Origin: Lates calcarifer
Lineage: Eukaryota > Chordata > Actinopteri > Centropomidae
DNA length: 64,000 bases
NCBI RefSeq assembly: GCF_001640805.2
Contig: NC_066849.1
Coordinates: forward strand, 23,440,020-23,504,019
Direction: 5' to 3'
Numbering within the stretch: the first letter of the stretch is position 1; each line of letters opens with the position of its first letter. This document shows, one piece after another, positions 47,521-58,758 of this stretch. The notes beneath the pieces were generated by a model. It was given only the letters and a program-made list of their open reading frames with translations, had not been told where the DNA came from and did not search any database. The translations under genes and the position numbers were made by a program.

Positions 47521-48309
47521 CCTTCGCTCTTTCTCTTCTGGCAGAGAGCAGTAATTAGTCCTGAGGCTTTGCTACACTTACTATCTGTCTTTCTCTCCCA
47601 GTTATTTCCACTCAGCTATCAGGAGAATTTTTGAAAACTTCAGATATGAGAAAAAGTTTAAAACAAATTAGTTTTGTTTGGTTAAAGCAAATACACTTCT
47701 AGGAGAAAATATACAGCAAGGCTTTGTACAAATTACACAGAAAATAGAGACCATGTTCTGAAAGAGTTATTTGAGTTTAGCCTGTCGTGTTGAATTTTTG
47801 CCAGTTGTTTCCAGAGGAATTGCTCCATTTAGCATTTCCCTTATTATTGTGAACTTTACTCTCTCTATATGTTTAATTGTGTGCTTGCCTGAGGACGAAT
47901 TTCAGTTTTGCAGCCTGAACACAGTATGAACTACTGTGCTCAGACTAAAATACACTAGCACTTTGATTGGAATTGATTAATTGGAAGAGAACCATTTTCC
48001 CTTTTTAATTAGGACCAGATCACATGATCCTCCCCAGGAACCTTCCTATGAATTAGAAATAATACATAAAAGTTTCAAAACTACTTCCTAAATTCTAGTG
48101 GTCCAAAAACTACAGACGACCATTTCTTTAGCAAGGGGGGAAAAAAAAGTAATACCCGTTGAACAAGATCACTTTGCAAGAAGCCCAGTTAGCAAGTTCA
48201 CCAGAAACTAGCCTACAGGTGGCAGCAAATGCACCTTTGGTTGTTGAGGTTTTGCTTGTTGTAGCAGTTTAGTACGATCCACAATGCAGACAAAATCTAA
48301 ATGACAAGA
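47521..48309. other. Gene-free stretch
   Basis: No gene or repeat recognised. Confidence 0.5.
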
Positions 48310-48630
48310 ACACTTATTAATGCCAGATATGAATACTAATGTCCATGATGAGACATCACTGTCCAGATAATGTATCTAGATACAGATGGCATGTTAATAC
48401 CAGGCATAAATGGCTTCTTGATCATTGACCTTTGGTTAGAACTGTTGCTGTATGAACTCAACTTATTTTCCTTTTGCTGAGGAAGGGGTTGTTTTGCCAG
48501 GCTTGAAACAAGAGGTGGCATTGGCCAGATTTTCTTCTGCAATGACACTAATCTGTATTTCTTTTCCTTACCTAGATGATGTATCCAGACTCAGACAGCA
48601 GGTCAATATCAGGTGTAAATGAGATAAATG
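48310..48630 (+). repeat. Dispersed repeat with internal duplicated words
   Basis: Two segments, about 48360-48410 and 48569-48620, share roughly 49 bases with about 12 mostly transition differences (core AATA[CT]CAGG[CT][AG]TAAATG). A third relative lies near 48316 (TTAATGCCAGATATGAATAC). They resemble the fish repeat whose reverse complement carries CCTGGCATTAACATGC, as at 16.2 kb. Confidence 0.45.
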
Positions 48631-48864
48631 TGTCAAATTCAATTTATTGCATAATTTTTAAGCTTCCATTTAAAGGATACATCTAAAAACTTTTTTGTAA
48701 CATTGAAGAAATGATTACATTTTCCATTAAGGTTTCCATTAAGCTAAATCAATGCATCATGATTTGCATGAAAATAATAATTTGCATGAAACCAAACTAC
48801 TTTCTGTGTCGCGCACTGTCTGTTACTCCCTCTCCCGCTCTCTTTCTTTCTCTGTCATGTCCTG

Positions 48865-48900
48865 GCAATCCCTCTCTCTCTCGCTCTCTCTCTCTCTCAC
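48865..48900. repeat. (CT)n microsatellite
   Basis: Imperfect CT repeat. Confidence 0.9.
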
Positions 48901-48907
48901 TCTGGTG

Positions 48908-49076
48908 GCAGACAGGATAGCATTACATTGTCAGTGGTAATTTACCTCTCATCTGTCTTCACTAATTATTGTCACATTCATCAGATTCATCAAGGCAAGA
49001 GGGGCTCTCGCGGGGATTGCACCATTTGCCGTTAATACAGCATCAACTGCTATTAGGCCCGAGAAGCTGAGAGGTG

Positions 49077-49080
<4 letters not shown>
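48908..49080. promoter_or_regulatory. Candidate conserved non-coding element
   Basis: Unique block between CT and GT repeats with CAGTGGTAATTTACCTCTCA, CACTAATTATTGTCACATTC, GCACCATTTGCCGTTAATAC and AACTGCTATTAGGCCCGAGA. Probably one element with the block at 49135-49200. Confidence 0.45.
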
Positions 49081-49083
<3 letters not shown>

Positions 49084-49124
<41 letters not shown>

Positions 49125-49131
49125 TGAGACA
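49084..49131. repeat. (GT)n microsatellite
   Basis: About 17 perfect units, then an imperfect tail. Confidence 0.95.
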
Positions 49132-49132
49132 A

Positions 49133-49234
49133 GAGGGACAACGCGTATTCATCTCTAATTAGACCAAGCTGTGTGATTAATTATACAGTCCGCCTTTTTT
49201 TACTCCAAGGGCTGAGGATGATGTTGTTGATGGG
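49133..49234. promoter_or_regulatory. Candidate conserved non-coding block
   Basis: ATCTCTAATTAGACCAAGCT and GTGTGATTAATTATACAGTC are classic homeodomain-rich words; the block is flanked by GT repeat and purine tract. Confidence 0.35.
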
Positions 49235-49460
49235 AGGAAAAATAAATATAGAAGAGGGAGAGAGGAAAAGATGGAGGGAGAGAATATGAGGAGAGAGGGA
49301 AGGAGGGGCGATGGAGATGAAGGTGTGGGCAAGGAAATGCAGAGAGGGGAAACGGGACGCCGACATCAGAGGGAGGGAGGAGAGAGAGAAGAGGGAGAAA
49401 AAGAGGCAAAATCCAAAGGGAGAGAGAAGAAGCGAGGGAACGAAGCAGAGAGGTGAAGTG
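49235..49460 (+). repeat. Long polypurine tract
   Basis: About 225 bp nearly all A/G on the plus strand with few interruptions. Potential triplex (H-DNA) former. ORFs in it are artefacts. Confidence 0.85.
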
Positions 49461-49595
49461 TTTTGTCATGTGCTCTCAGTGTAATTCCCACCTGACAAAG
49501 AGGCCTTGAATCAGGGGGGAAATTGCAACTTGTCACCCAGCAAATAAACTGCCCTGATAACTGATTAATAACGCACACCTGGGACAGCTGCACAC
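49455..49595. promoter_or_regulatory. Candidate conserved non-coding element
   Basis: Unique block with CAGTGTAATTCCCACCTGAC, CAGCAAATAAACTGCCCTGA and TAACTGATTAATAACGCACA, ending at CA repeats. Confidence 0.4.
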
Positions 49596-50545
49596 ACGCA
49601 CACACACATACACAGATGCAGGCACACGCTGAGACACTCTTGTAAACAGAGTAAGCGCCAAAACATCTCTCGTACGATTTCCGTGCATATGTTAGCACGT
49701 GCACACGTGTGTCGGTGAGCACACCGACACACAGTTTGCACACACACACACAAATATGCACATTCAGATTTTTTTTTATAGGGAACCAATCATAGCCACA
49801 TATGACTGGAAACTAAAAAGTAATGTGATGCTAATTTAGCAATCTTTCAGAACAAAAAATAAGAGATGTGAAGTATTTCAAGATAAATAAATAAATTAGT
49901 ATGTAAAATATATGTGCTTAAATGATAGACCTAAGAAAATCCAAACCCATCTTAAGACAATACTTACATGTACCTATGAGAGTTACAGGTCGATTTAATC
50001 ATCCCTCTTTGTAATGTGACTACACTGTGAGAAATGAGGGACAGAATCAACAGTGCTAGTTCTGGTAACTAACAACAGTCTGAGTTAGCAAAATCAAATG
50101 GGTTCAAATAGTTGAATGTAGATTTATTGTTGACAGTGCAACAAACAGGACATGTCCCCAGCTGTAAAATCAAGTGGACTTGGGGTTTGGGCAACTATGG
50201 AGGGTGTTATTCACAACTGGCTGAAAACTAATCGAAAAATAATTACCATGAGAAAGATGCAGCCTTAATTACTTTTTGTTTTTTTTCTTCTGTTCAAATA
50301 AAGATTTCAAGTGCTTGTTGCCTGTACTTCTTCCCTGTGCCTCTTTTTCCTACAACCACTTCTCTGCTCTGTGAGGATGGCAGGCAGCACACATCGGACG
50401 CACAACACTAACAGAAGACATGGCTCACAGTACAGTAACTGAGATGTGCCGATCTGGGCAGCAAAAAGTCATAAAATTAAAGTGCATCAAGACGCTACTC
50501 ATGTTGGACTTTACATAGATAACAACAGGTGTGGGTGCTTTGAAG
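49596..50545. other. Gene-free stretch
   Basis: A degenerate CA/TG-rich part (49590-49755), then AT-rich sequence. No gene recognised. Confidence 0.5.
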
Positions 50546-50549
50546 CACA

Positions 50550-50755
50550 TCATACATTGTCAGCTGAATGTGATTACAAAATAAGCTTTGTCATGCTCCT
50601 CTTTTAATTGTTTGCTGATGTGGCTGCAGCAAACAAAGCCCTATTTCTAACAGTGGGGAATTTTTTCATGGCTAATATGGGAGAGGACAAATGATGACAT
50701 ATCCCTGTGAGTATGGTGTTAAAATAGGCTTGAAAACATCTGAATCCATCCTTGT
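50550..50755. promoter_or_regulatory. Candidate conserved non-coding element
   Basis: Unique block with GTCAGCTGAATGTGATTACA, CTCTTTTAATTGTTTGCTGA, CAAACAAAGCCCTATTTCTA and TTTTCATGGCTAATATGGGA. No ORF. Composition and word content resemble ancient enhancers. Confidence 0.4.
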
Positions 50756-51348
50756 GTCACTGTGGAGCGTGGGATTTTTTTTTTCAGGTCATTTGACCTT
50801 CACGTCAATAGAAAATATATGGGATAAAGTGCTGCCAGGCTATTTTTGTAATATATCTGTAAGGTAGAACATAGAAGCTGTATAAAAGCCCCACCTGAGA
50901 ACAGAAAAAAAATAAAACATCTGACCATCCAGTCCCCAGAGACAAAGACAACAACAATGGGAGAGGGAGAGAATTCAATTATAGACGGATAGAGCTTCTG
51001 ATAGACTGAGAGGATCAGCTCTGTTCCTTCTTTTCCTTTTTCCTCCCCTGAGATGATACACAGCCTTCCACACATATACACAAACACACACAGTCACACA
51101 CATGTCTGTCAATACTGGCACACAGTGACCCACCCAGGAAAAGCCATTTAGAGTGACATCTACTCTCAGTGTTTATTATACCCTTACACCTCTCTCTCTG
51201 CCCTCATACCCCCACTGTATTTCTAAATGCTTGCACGTTCCTGGCCTCTGATCCTTGCTGTGATTGGACAACAACAGTGGGACCAGGACAAGGCCAGGCC
51301 AGGCCACACTCAGTGCCCCCAAACTCATACACCCCTCACCCTCCCTTC
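50756..51348. other. Gene-free stretch
   Basis: Low-complexity T run at 50774-50784 and CA-rich words near 51075-51100; otherwise nothing recognised. Confidence 0.45.
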
Positions 51349-51349
51349 A

Positions 51350-51428
<79 letters not shown>
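51349..51428. repeat. (CA)40 microsatellite
   Basis: Eighty bases of uninterrupted CA, the longest perfect simple repeat in the window. Overlapping His-Thr ORFs are artefacts. Confidence 0.99.
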
Positions 51429-51429
<1 letters not shown>

Positions 51430-51524
51430 GGCTGGGCCATCTCCTCCAAACAAAACCTCTTCATCTACAGCACAATGGAGGCTCTCCTGAAAGCCTATCA
51501 TTTTCACTGGCACTGGGTCGAACA

Positions 51525-51590
51525 GTGACGGAGAGGAGGAGGAGGAGGAGAAGGTGGGAGGGATGGAGGACAGGAGGAAAGGGACAGTTT
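51525..51590 (+). repeat. Purine-rich tract
   Basis: GGA/GAG-rich low complexity between two unique blocks. Confidence 0.8.
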
Positions 51591-51838
51591 CGAAAATTGG
51601 ATCAGAGCCGAGTGTTGTCGTTTGGAGTTTTATCAGTGGAGCCTGACGCCCAAAAGGTCATCTGACATAATGGCTGATGAATTTAAAAACGCACTGAGCA
51701 GGATTTTCATTTGCAGTTTTCAATTTAGCCAGGCGGAGCCTCTCGCAGCAGCCCTCTCTGATAACCGTCTCCAGTCTGTCAGCGCTATCGCACTGCCTGT
51801 CACAAACATCAAGCAGCTGTTGCAACCAGAGAGGGACT
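51590..51838. promoter_or_regulatory. Candidate conserved non-coding element
   Basis: Unique, CpG-containing block with GGTCATCTGACATAATGGCT, ATGAATTTAAAAACGCACTG, TTTGCAGTTTTCAATTTAGC and GACTGGAGACGG on the reverse strand. It is followed by a GA repeat. Short open frames cross it without family resemblance. Confidence 0.45.
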
Positions 51839-51839
51839 T

Positions 51840-51935
51840 ATAGAGAGATAGAGACAGAGAGAGACAGGGAGGGAGGACAGACAGGTGAAGAGGAAAGAGA
51901 GACTGCCAAATCAAGAGAGATAAAGAGAGAGAAAT
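51840..51935 (+). repeat. (GA)n-rich tract
   Basis: Imperfect GAGA/GACA repeats. Confidence 0.85.
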
Positions 51936-52904
51936 AATAAATTGTTGATGAGAATATAAAGATACAGATAGGTTGGCAAGGTCAGAAAGGTTAAGTAGTA
52001 AGAAACAGTGAGGGTGTATCAGTCACTGATGCCTCCGTAGCTGTTGTCATATCCTAACTAGTGTGTGTTACATGATCTACAATAAAAGCAAGATTAACAA
52101 ATGTGTACAGTGATTTATGGGTAATCTGTTTACAAATGCACTGTCAAATCCACCAACACGTCCCAAACAATATGAACAAATACATATATACTACGTAGTT
52201 AACATATATATACTCAACATTAAGTTCATGAAAATCATCATAAAAATCATACAATTTCCTTTTGAACAGCTTCTTTTGCATATAAATACTGTGTGGTACT
52301 TCTGTAGGAGTTGTTTTGAGTCCCTCTTCACAGTTTCTGATCAACAAATGTATGCTATGTTCAAGTGCCAGGGGAAAACTTGGACATCTGGCTTTAATTC
52401 ATGAGTAATTTCAAAATGAGAAAAGCATTTTATTTACAAAAACTTAAATAGCTCCTCACCTCGTGATTAGACAGTAAGTGAATATTTCTACACTGAATAT
52501 TCTGGTGTCATGTGGCTTGAACTTTAGCTATTTAAAATTCACTGACCCATGCAGAACTTTGGTGGAAGCTTTAGAAAAATGACTGGCCTGGATTTGAAGT
52601 TGCCATTTTGCATTTTTTTTAGTTCATCTAATATGTTTTGAAGGGGATTAAAAGTAATGTAGACTTGTAAAAGACTTGTACAATCTGATACAATCACATA
52701 AAACAGCCCTTTAACTAATAGTAATGATATGAGTGAATAATGAATAATGTTTGGGGCATTGGCTTTACAGTAATCTGCATCTTTAAACTGAGAAATCAGC
52801 TGCCCTAATAACCTTATACAGATGTGTTTACACATCTAGCACTTTCTAATGATAATAATTGAGGTGTATTACAGTACCTCAAACACCAGTTGTGCCTTAA
52901 ACCT
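51936..52904. other. Gene-free AT-rich stretch
   Basis: No gene or repeat recognised. Confidence 0.5.
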
Positions 52905-53025
52905 GCTCTGGTGAGAGAAAGATGAGAATTTCCTCTTCCGATGTGCCATACATTATCAGGCCCTATTGTGCTTTAATTATACACAGCTAACCATTTATGT
53001 AAAGCCTGCTACTGAAAACAAAACT
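52905..53025. promoter_or_regulatory. Weak candidate conserved non-coding element
   Basis: Words such as CATACATTATCAGGCCCTAT and GTGCTTTAATTATACACAGC in an otherwise plain region. Confidence 0.3.
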
Positions 53026-55206
53026 ACTGCTGTTCAAAGGTGAAATAATCATGTTTATGTTAGGCCTTGTTAAATTACAATGTATATAAATCTGATATAA
53101 CTGAAAAGGGGAAAATTACTAGTCTTTCTTTAAATTGCTTTATGATGTCTCCAATTTCAACAATCTTGGTTTTGTTCATAGTACATTCTTTGTTAATTGT
53201 CACCTAAGCATTCTACGGTGGCCATTTCAGAGGACTGGAGATGACCACGATCTGCCCAGACATTTAGTTTGTATCCATGCAGGCTGGAAGATAAAATCAT
53301 GGCTCTTAAACGGGCTTGCTGTGCAGGGAACTGGGGCCCAGAGCCAAGGTTTCCACAGCAAACAACCTCACATAGCTGCTCCCCATCACTGCCTATTCAT
53401 CCCTCTACATCCCACCTGACAGAAAGAGAGAGAGATGCAGACCAACAGAGAGAGAGAGGGGCTCCTGGCAGTGAATCCAGGCCTTGCTGGGCTCAGTGGA
53501 ACAGCTGTGTCTAATAAAGTGTCTCGCCTCAAAGAAAAAGGGGGGAAAAACGGAGTACTTCACAGCAATCCAGCGCTAAGAGAAAGACAGCAGAGGAGGA
53601 AGAGGGGGATGAATGATGGAGAGATTTTGTTGAAAAGCTTAAATGACAGGGGCCAATTTCTCCTAACCAGGAGGAAAAGGTACAATGAGTCTACTGATTG
53701 GTGGATACTCAGGTTTAAAAGCTGACTGATTGGCTCAAAGAGGATCCTCCTGTGCCCGTTTAGATCGATAGCATGTCGAAAGTCCTTCCATCCCGCATCC
53801 TACCCTGCATAAGGACTCCAGGATTTGAGAATAAAATGAAAACAATGCAGCTGTATTGCGAGAAGCATGTGGGAAGATGAAATATTGTCAAACCGGGATA
53901 ATGACACAATGTAGTGTACTTCTGAAGATGAATCATTTCAAGTCACAAATTCTGCTGCTGGAGAGATCTACATGCTCTAAACCTGACCAGAGAGAACCAA
54001 GATAATTCAATATCTATTGCTCTACATCTGCTGTGTGCAAAATGGTTATTATTAGGTACCAAAACTATACATGATTTGTGTATATAAGCACAAGGCTCCA
54101 GCAAAAATCAACACACGAAAAGTTCCACAGCCACGAAATCCTGTCTCAAAGTATTCTCAATCTCTCTGCAATTCTTTGGTTTCTAATAAAGCTTTAAACT
54201 CAAACTGGATTATGTTTTTATATTGTCTCACTGGTACCTGAAGCAAACACCCACCCCACCATTACAGGACTATTTTCAGGCTGAATGATGCTGAGGACAA
54301 CACGAGCTCAGCATTTCTGACTTCATCATTCCTAATTGAAAAAAAACTAAATGCTAAAAAATCCTCTAGTCACGTGGTTTAAGTGCAGTGTAAACAGATA
54401 CACAGGTTCCTTTTCTACTTTTGCATTTCTAAGAGCCCATGAAAGGCAACTTTTCTGCCTCCAGTGTTCAAGAACCATGTCATTAGGAGCTTGGTTTCAG
54501 GGTTTTACACTGTTTAGCTGTGGAAAGACATTTATCAGTCTTATTTATTTTTAGCTTTTGATTTTGGATTCGATGATTTTGGATGATGTAATGATTTTTT
54601 TTCCTTTTAACTGTCCACACAGCTGCAACAGTGACAATTTTCCAGTCAAGTCTTTGTCATGATCATGGACTCATATAAAAATAGTGTCTCACACAGAACT
54701 AGATTTGTTGTAATCCTCTACCAAAATCAGGAAAACCAGGTTTCTCGTGTTTTATTAATCTAGTTACTGCAGTAACCCAGCAGTGTGCAGGCTATGTGAG
54801 TTACCTGCTGGACTCATGCAGGTGTATCAAGCTCTAGAACATGACTGGATACTAAAGTTACAATGGATTTCAAATGCAGACTTGAGTTATTCAAACTCTC
54901 TGGGCTGTTATAATCAAAAATCCCCAAAACAATAAATCTCAGCATAAAGCCTCTGCTGAAATGAAGCACACCTTAGCAGTTATATTTGACCATTTCATAT
55001 GGATAAACTGAGGAGAAACCTGGAACAAAGTGTGAATAAGAGCTGTTTCATTTTAAGGCAGAACAGGGGAGCAGGACTAGAAGAGAGAAAAACAGCACGA
55101 TGGCCTTGAGAATATGGATCCTCGCTTCCCAACACCTTTGTTTGTCTCAGAGCACCACAAGAGAGCCCTGCATGTGTATGTGTGTGTGGCTGAGGGGCTT
55201 GAAGGG
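53026..55206. other. Gene-free stretch
   Basis: A unique block at about 53215-53360 and GA-rich sequence at 53420-53460 are the only structured parts. AATAAA-containing sequence near 54185 is not supported as a poly(A) site. Confidence 0.45.
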
Positions 55207-55207
55207 T

Positions 55208-55223
55208 GGGGGGGGGGGGGGGG
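55208..55223 (+). repeat. (G)16 homopolymer
   Basis: Sixteen consecutive G. Likely hard to sequence accurately and able to form quadruplexes. Confidence 0.95.
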
Positions 55224-55239
55224 TGCTGGGCTGTGTGAC

Positions 55240-55330
55240 AGAGTCTCTCTCTGCATTAATTGCTTAAATTGAAGCGCTGCCACGTCTCTGTGAGAGACGC
55301 TTTGATATGATAATGGCAGCCTTCTCAGCA
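55240..55330. promoter_or_regulatory. Weak candidate conserved non-coding block
   Basis: CTGCATTAATTGCTTAAATT, AAGCGCTGCCACGTCTCTGT and GATATGATAATGGCAGCC form a unique block between the G run and GT repeats. Confidence 0.35.
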
Positions 55331-56949
55331 CAGGAGAGGCCTGCTTTGTGTGTCTGTGCATCTGTGTGTATGTGTTTGTGTGTACATGTGTGGATGGTAA
55401 TTTGGTGGCATGCACCTGCCAGCACGCTACTGTCTCCTGTCGCCATCAACACGGCCAGGGGAGACAGGCAGAGTCACACAAACAGAATCAAAGAGAGAGA
55501 GAAGCCTCAGCCATGTTCATCCGGTTTTGGTCAAGACGATGATCAGGACAAAAACGATGATGGGTGATGATGAAGATGACACTGAGGGTGATGATCACGT
55601 GACTGCTTCCTGTGCAGTACAGGCCATCTATGTATTTTTAGGCTGTTTTTAATGACCTAATTCACCTTAAACACATCACAGGCTGAAAGTCGAATTGTCA
55701 CTGAACCTGAATTGAAATGTAAAAATAGCAACATTTTGTTTCAGCTGGGCTCACTAACTGGCAATGAGGCTATTAAACACCTCTCACAATTCCATGTAGT
55801 GTTCAGCATGTGATACCAATTTTTTCATCCTAAAAAGACTCAATATATCAGTTGCTTAAACAGCAATAATTTTGGGGACTTGTTGTGATGCCTGTGACAA
55901 ATAATATAACAGCCTCATCATAAATGAAGTAAATGAAATTAAAAACATCTCCATGACAGCTCATAATTTTCCAGGGCATGTTGCATCTGCAATTTTCTGT
56001 ACTTTTCCATGACTAAATACCTATACTGAAGGTTTTCCAGGATGTGTGAAAACTCAGGCTCCGGTGTGTGAAGTACCTGGGAGTCACAGGTTAATTTTGC
56101 CTGGTATAGATAGCAAAGCTGTTAACCCCACTGAAGCACAGCTGCGACCTCCTCACAGCTGTCTGAAATACTAAAACACTCTAAAGGCGAATCTTGGCTC
56201 ATCACCCTGATGTAAAGTGTTTTTACAACTTTTATTACCTCTATGTGGTGAAAATCGCTTAAGCTCCCTGCACTTTTTCAACAAAAGTATTGCTTCAGGT
56301 CAAATACAGTCCTCTGCTGCAGCTCTACTGAAGCAGGAAGAACATTCACTGCCACAAAACTAAGATTGTAAATAAGCAGATATGGAAGACAAAACAGCCG
56401 GGCACTGTAGCTGAACTCAACAGGAGCTCATAGACATGTTTTTAACTGATGAATTGGCTATAATCAGGCTTATATCACCAGACCTATCCTTGGAGACCTG
56501 GCCCTCAAAGTCCTCAAATTCTTTTAGCACACCATTCATCGATGCGTCTATTCCAAAGTGCTTTAAAAAAGTTTTAGATACTTCCTTTCCTCTTGTATGA
56601 AACTCTAACATAGAGGTATGACAGTTAATCAAAAAATATCAATGTACTAGTCTTAAAAACAACCCACACTGTTATTTAATGTGAGGACTGTTGGGCAACT
56701 AGTTTCTTTAGCTGCTATTCAAGGATTGTAATTCTGTAAAATTTTACTTTTATCTTAATCTAATTAGAGATTATCAAAATAAAATAATCCTGATGAATAG
56801 TTTTTTTTTAAATGACTGTCTTGTTAGAAGGTGATTTGTTGTTTGTTTATTTATATTTATTTGTTCTTGGTGTGTTTTTATCTCGAATCATTAATTGTAA
56901 ATTTTTGTTTTTGCTTATGTCCTCCTAATTATGTCTGTTTTTATTTGAT
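55331..56949. other. Gene-free stretch
   Basis: GT-rich words at 55345-55395 and a GAT-rich patch at 55535-55600 that contains ATCACGTGAC (E-box). Otherwise AT-rich without recognisable features. Confidence 0.45.
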
Positions 56950-57030
56950 TGTAAACATTTCATCTCTACGTAAAGCACTTTGGTCAACATTTTTTTATAA
57001 TCTACAAATAAACCAACTTGACTAGTCAGT
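56910..57030 (+). mobile_element. LINE-type 3' tail remnant
   Basis: GTAAAGCACTTTGGTCAACA, then AATCTACAAATAAACCAACT and TGACTAG, match the standard 3' end shared by fish L2-like LINEs and derived elements (TAAAGCACTTTGG ... AATAAA ... TTGAC). No coding part is present. Confidence 0.55.
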
Positions 57031-57154
57031 AAAGGTTTATTTAGGACGTTAATTCTTACAATTTTAAACCAGTGGTGAATGATGTGCCTTTTTCTTTTCT
57101 TTTAGTGACTTTAATTTCCAGTCATTCCAGTTTACTGTGTCATTCCCACAGTTA

Positions 57155-57320
57155 CTGACCCAGTCCATCTCCTGCTAGTTAACAGCAGACCTGCTCATCA
57201 TGCGTCATGGTTACCAGAGAACCAATCAACTGTCAGATCGCCTGATGATGTCACAGGTCAGCGGGCCTGCCATTAAAACACAGAGGAATCGTCATGGTAA
57301 CGGTGAATGTGCTGCCATGG
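57155..57320. promoter_or_regulatory. Candidate conserved non-coding element
   Basis: Unique block with TGCGTCATGGTTACCAGAGA, CCAATCAACTGTCAGATCGC, CTGATGATGTCACAGGTCAG and CGTCATGGTAACGG. The two CATGGTTACC/CATGGTAAC words resemble RFX half sites 80 bp apart. A CCAAT word lies between. Confidence 0.4.
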
Positions 57321-57363
57321 TGGTGGTCGTGGTAGTTGTGGGAGAAGGTTTACTGGAAGGGAA

Positions 57364-57365
<2 letters not shown>

Positions 57366-57395
<30 letters not shown>
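57366..57395. repeat. (GT)n microsatellite
   Basis: About 15 perfect units. Confidence 0.96.
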
Positions 57396-57399
<4 letters not shown>

Positions 57400-57678
57400 C
57401 AATGGTGTCTGGGATGCCCAGTTGAGTCAGCCGTTACCCAGAAGCCATTGCAGTTTCAGGAGGAGAAAGGAAGCACTGTGTCCTCAAGTCTGACACATGC
57501 ACATATACACACCCACACACACACATGCAGAATGGCCTGATCAAACACACACCACACACAGACCTCCTGGTAGCTTGCTAAGCCAGCTGACCTTTACACA
57601 GCCCACCCACAACTGACCCGTCCTCCACCATGTGACGGGGTGGGAGGCCGAAACTACTACACTGTCCCATGGTACTAC
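57396..57678. other. Unique stretch between microsatellites
   Basis: GC-balanced non-coding sequence with CA-rich words; no feature recognised. Confidence 0.4.
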
Positions 57679-57681
57679 GCA

Positions 57682-57719
<38 letters not shown>
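57679..57719. repeat. (AC)n microsatellite
   Basis: About 20 units with one TA interruption. Confidence 0.95.
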
Positions 57720-57720
<1 letters not shown>

Positions 57721-58573
57721 CAACCCCAACTCCACCCATAATTGTTTCACAGCTGTTTCAGATGGTAAGACACCTTATATAATACAGCCAAAACAATGAA
57801 CAGCAAAGTGTAAAGTGCTCACCTACTGTTGAGAGCCGTAACAATTGTCATACTACAAAAACAGCCACGTCCATAGCATCACAACAAGGCACCTGCCACT
57901 GTGGGTTATGGTGTCTGCAGGGGCTGGCAATACTGGTTCTCCTGGGTGATGATTATGAATTCTTTATTGCCACAGAAGTTTTGTCAGTTGACAGGAATTA
58001 AAAACATGCATGTAAAAACATGCAACTCAATTTAATTCTGTTCCCAAGGCCACAGTAAGGGTTCTGGGTTTTGTTGATTGCTCAGTATGATGTACCATCT
58101 ATAGATTAACAGTCCCACGCAGGATTTTAGGTTTTGTTTCATTTCACTAGATTACAAGTAGGTCTACCCGACACATACCATACAAGGATAACTTATTCAC
58201 CTTGAAAATGGCATAAGAAAGAGGGTGACATCTTGAAACCTTTATAATTTAGATAGGATGAGAGGCCTTTTGAGGTATTTCCACCCATGCGTCCAACATC
58301 TCACAAACTGTCAACCAATGAGAAGAGTGGGAGAGAGACAAGACAGGAGCGGAGGAGTGGAGGGAAACTTTGGGATTCACCCAAGTGCTCTTGGGCCATA
58401 AACACATTTATAGTTTTCAGCAGACTGTGTGAAGCAGAGAAAGTGCACATCAGAAAATATGTATTTTCAACAAACACTAGCACTGACTTAAACTGTCACA
58501 TACTATTAATAGATGCTGGGGTTGTGTCACTATGAGTTGCTCCTCTTGTTCATACTGTATGCGTGTCTTTAGT
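57720..58573. other. Gene-free stretch
   Basis: AT-rich. Contains a short direct repeat of AAAAACATGCA (two copies near 57990-58025). No gene recognised. Confidence 0.45.
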
Positions 58574-58603
58574 GTGTGTGTGTATGTGTATGTGTGTGTG
58601 TGT
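58574..58603. repeat. (GT)n microsatellite
   Basis: Imperfect TG repeat with TATG interruptions. Confidence 0.9.
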
Positions 58604-58708
58604 TCGCCTTTCCCTTGCTGCCAAAGGCCCCATTCCCATCCCTTGATCTGGAACAATGTGCTTCAGTCAGAGAGAGAGACAGAGCAGCCTTAGAAACAGG
58701 GGGCCCCT

Positions 58709-58710
<2 letters not shown>

Positions 58711-58757
<47 letters not shown>
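58711..58757. repeat. (AC)n microsatellite
   Basis: About 23 perfect units. Confidence 0.98.

Positions 58758-58758
<1 letters not shown>

Noticed and set aside
51227..51665. His-Thr-rich ORFs over the (CA)40 tract
   Set aside because: Translations of a dinucleotide repeat in several frames, not genes.
54160..54215. AATAAA-containing segment as a gene 3' end
   Set aside because: No upstream coding sequence and no downstream GT-rich element; AATAAA is common in AT-rich DNA.
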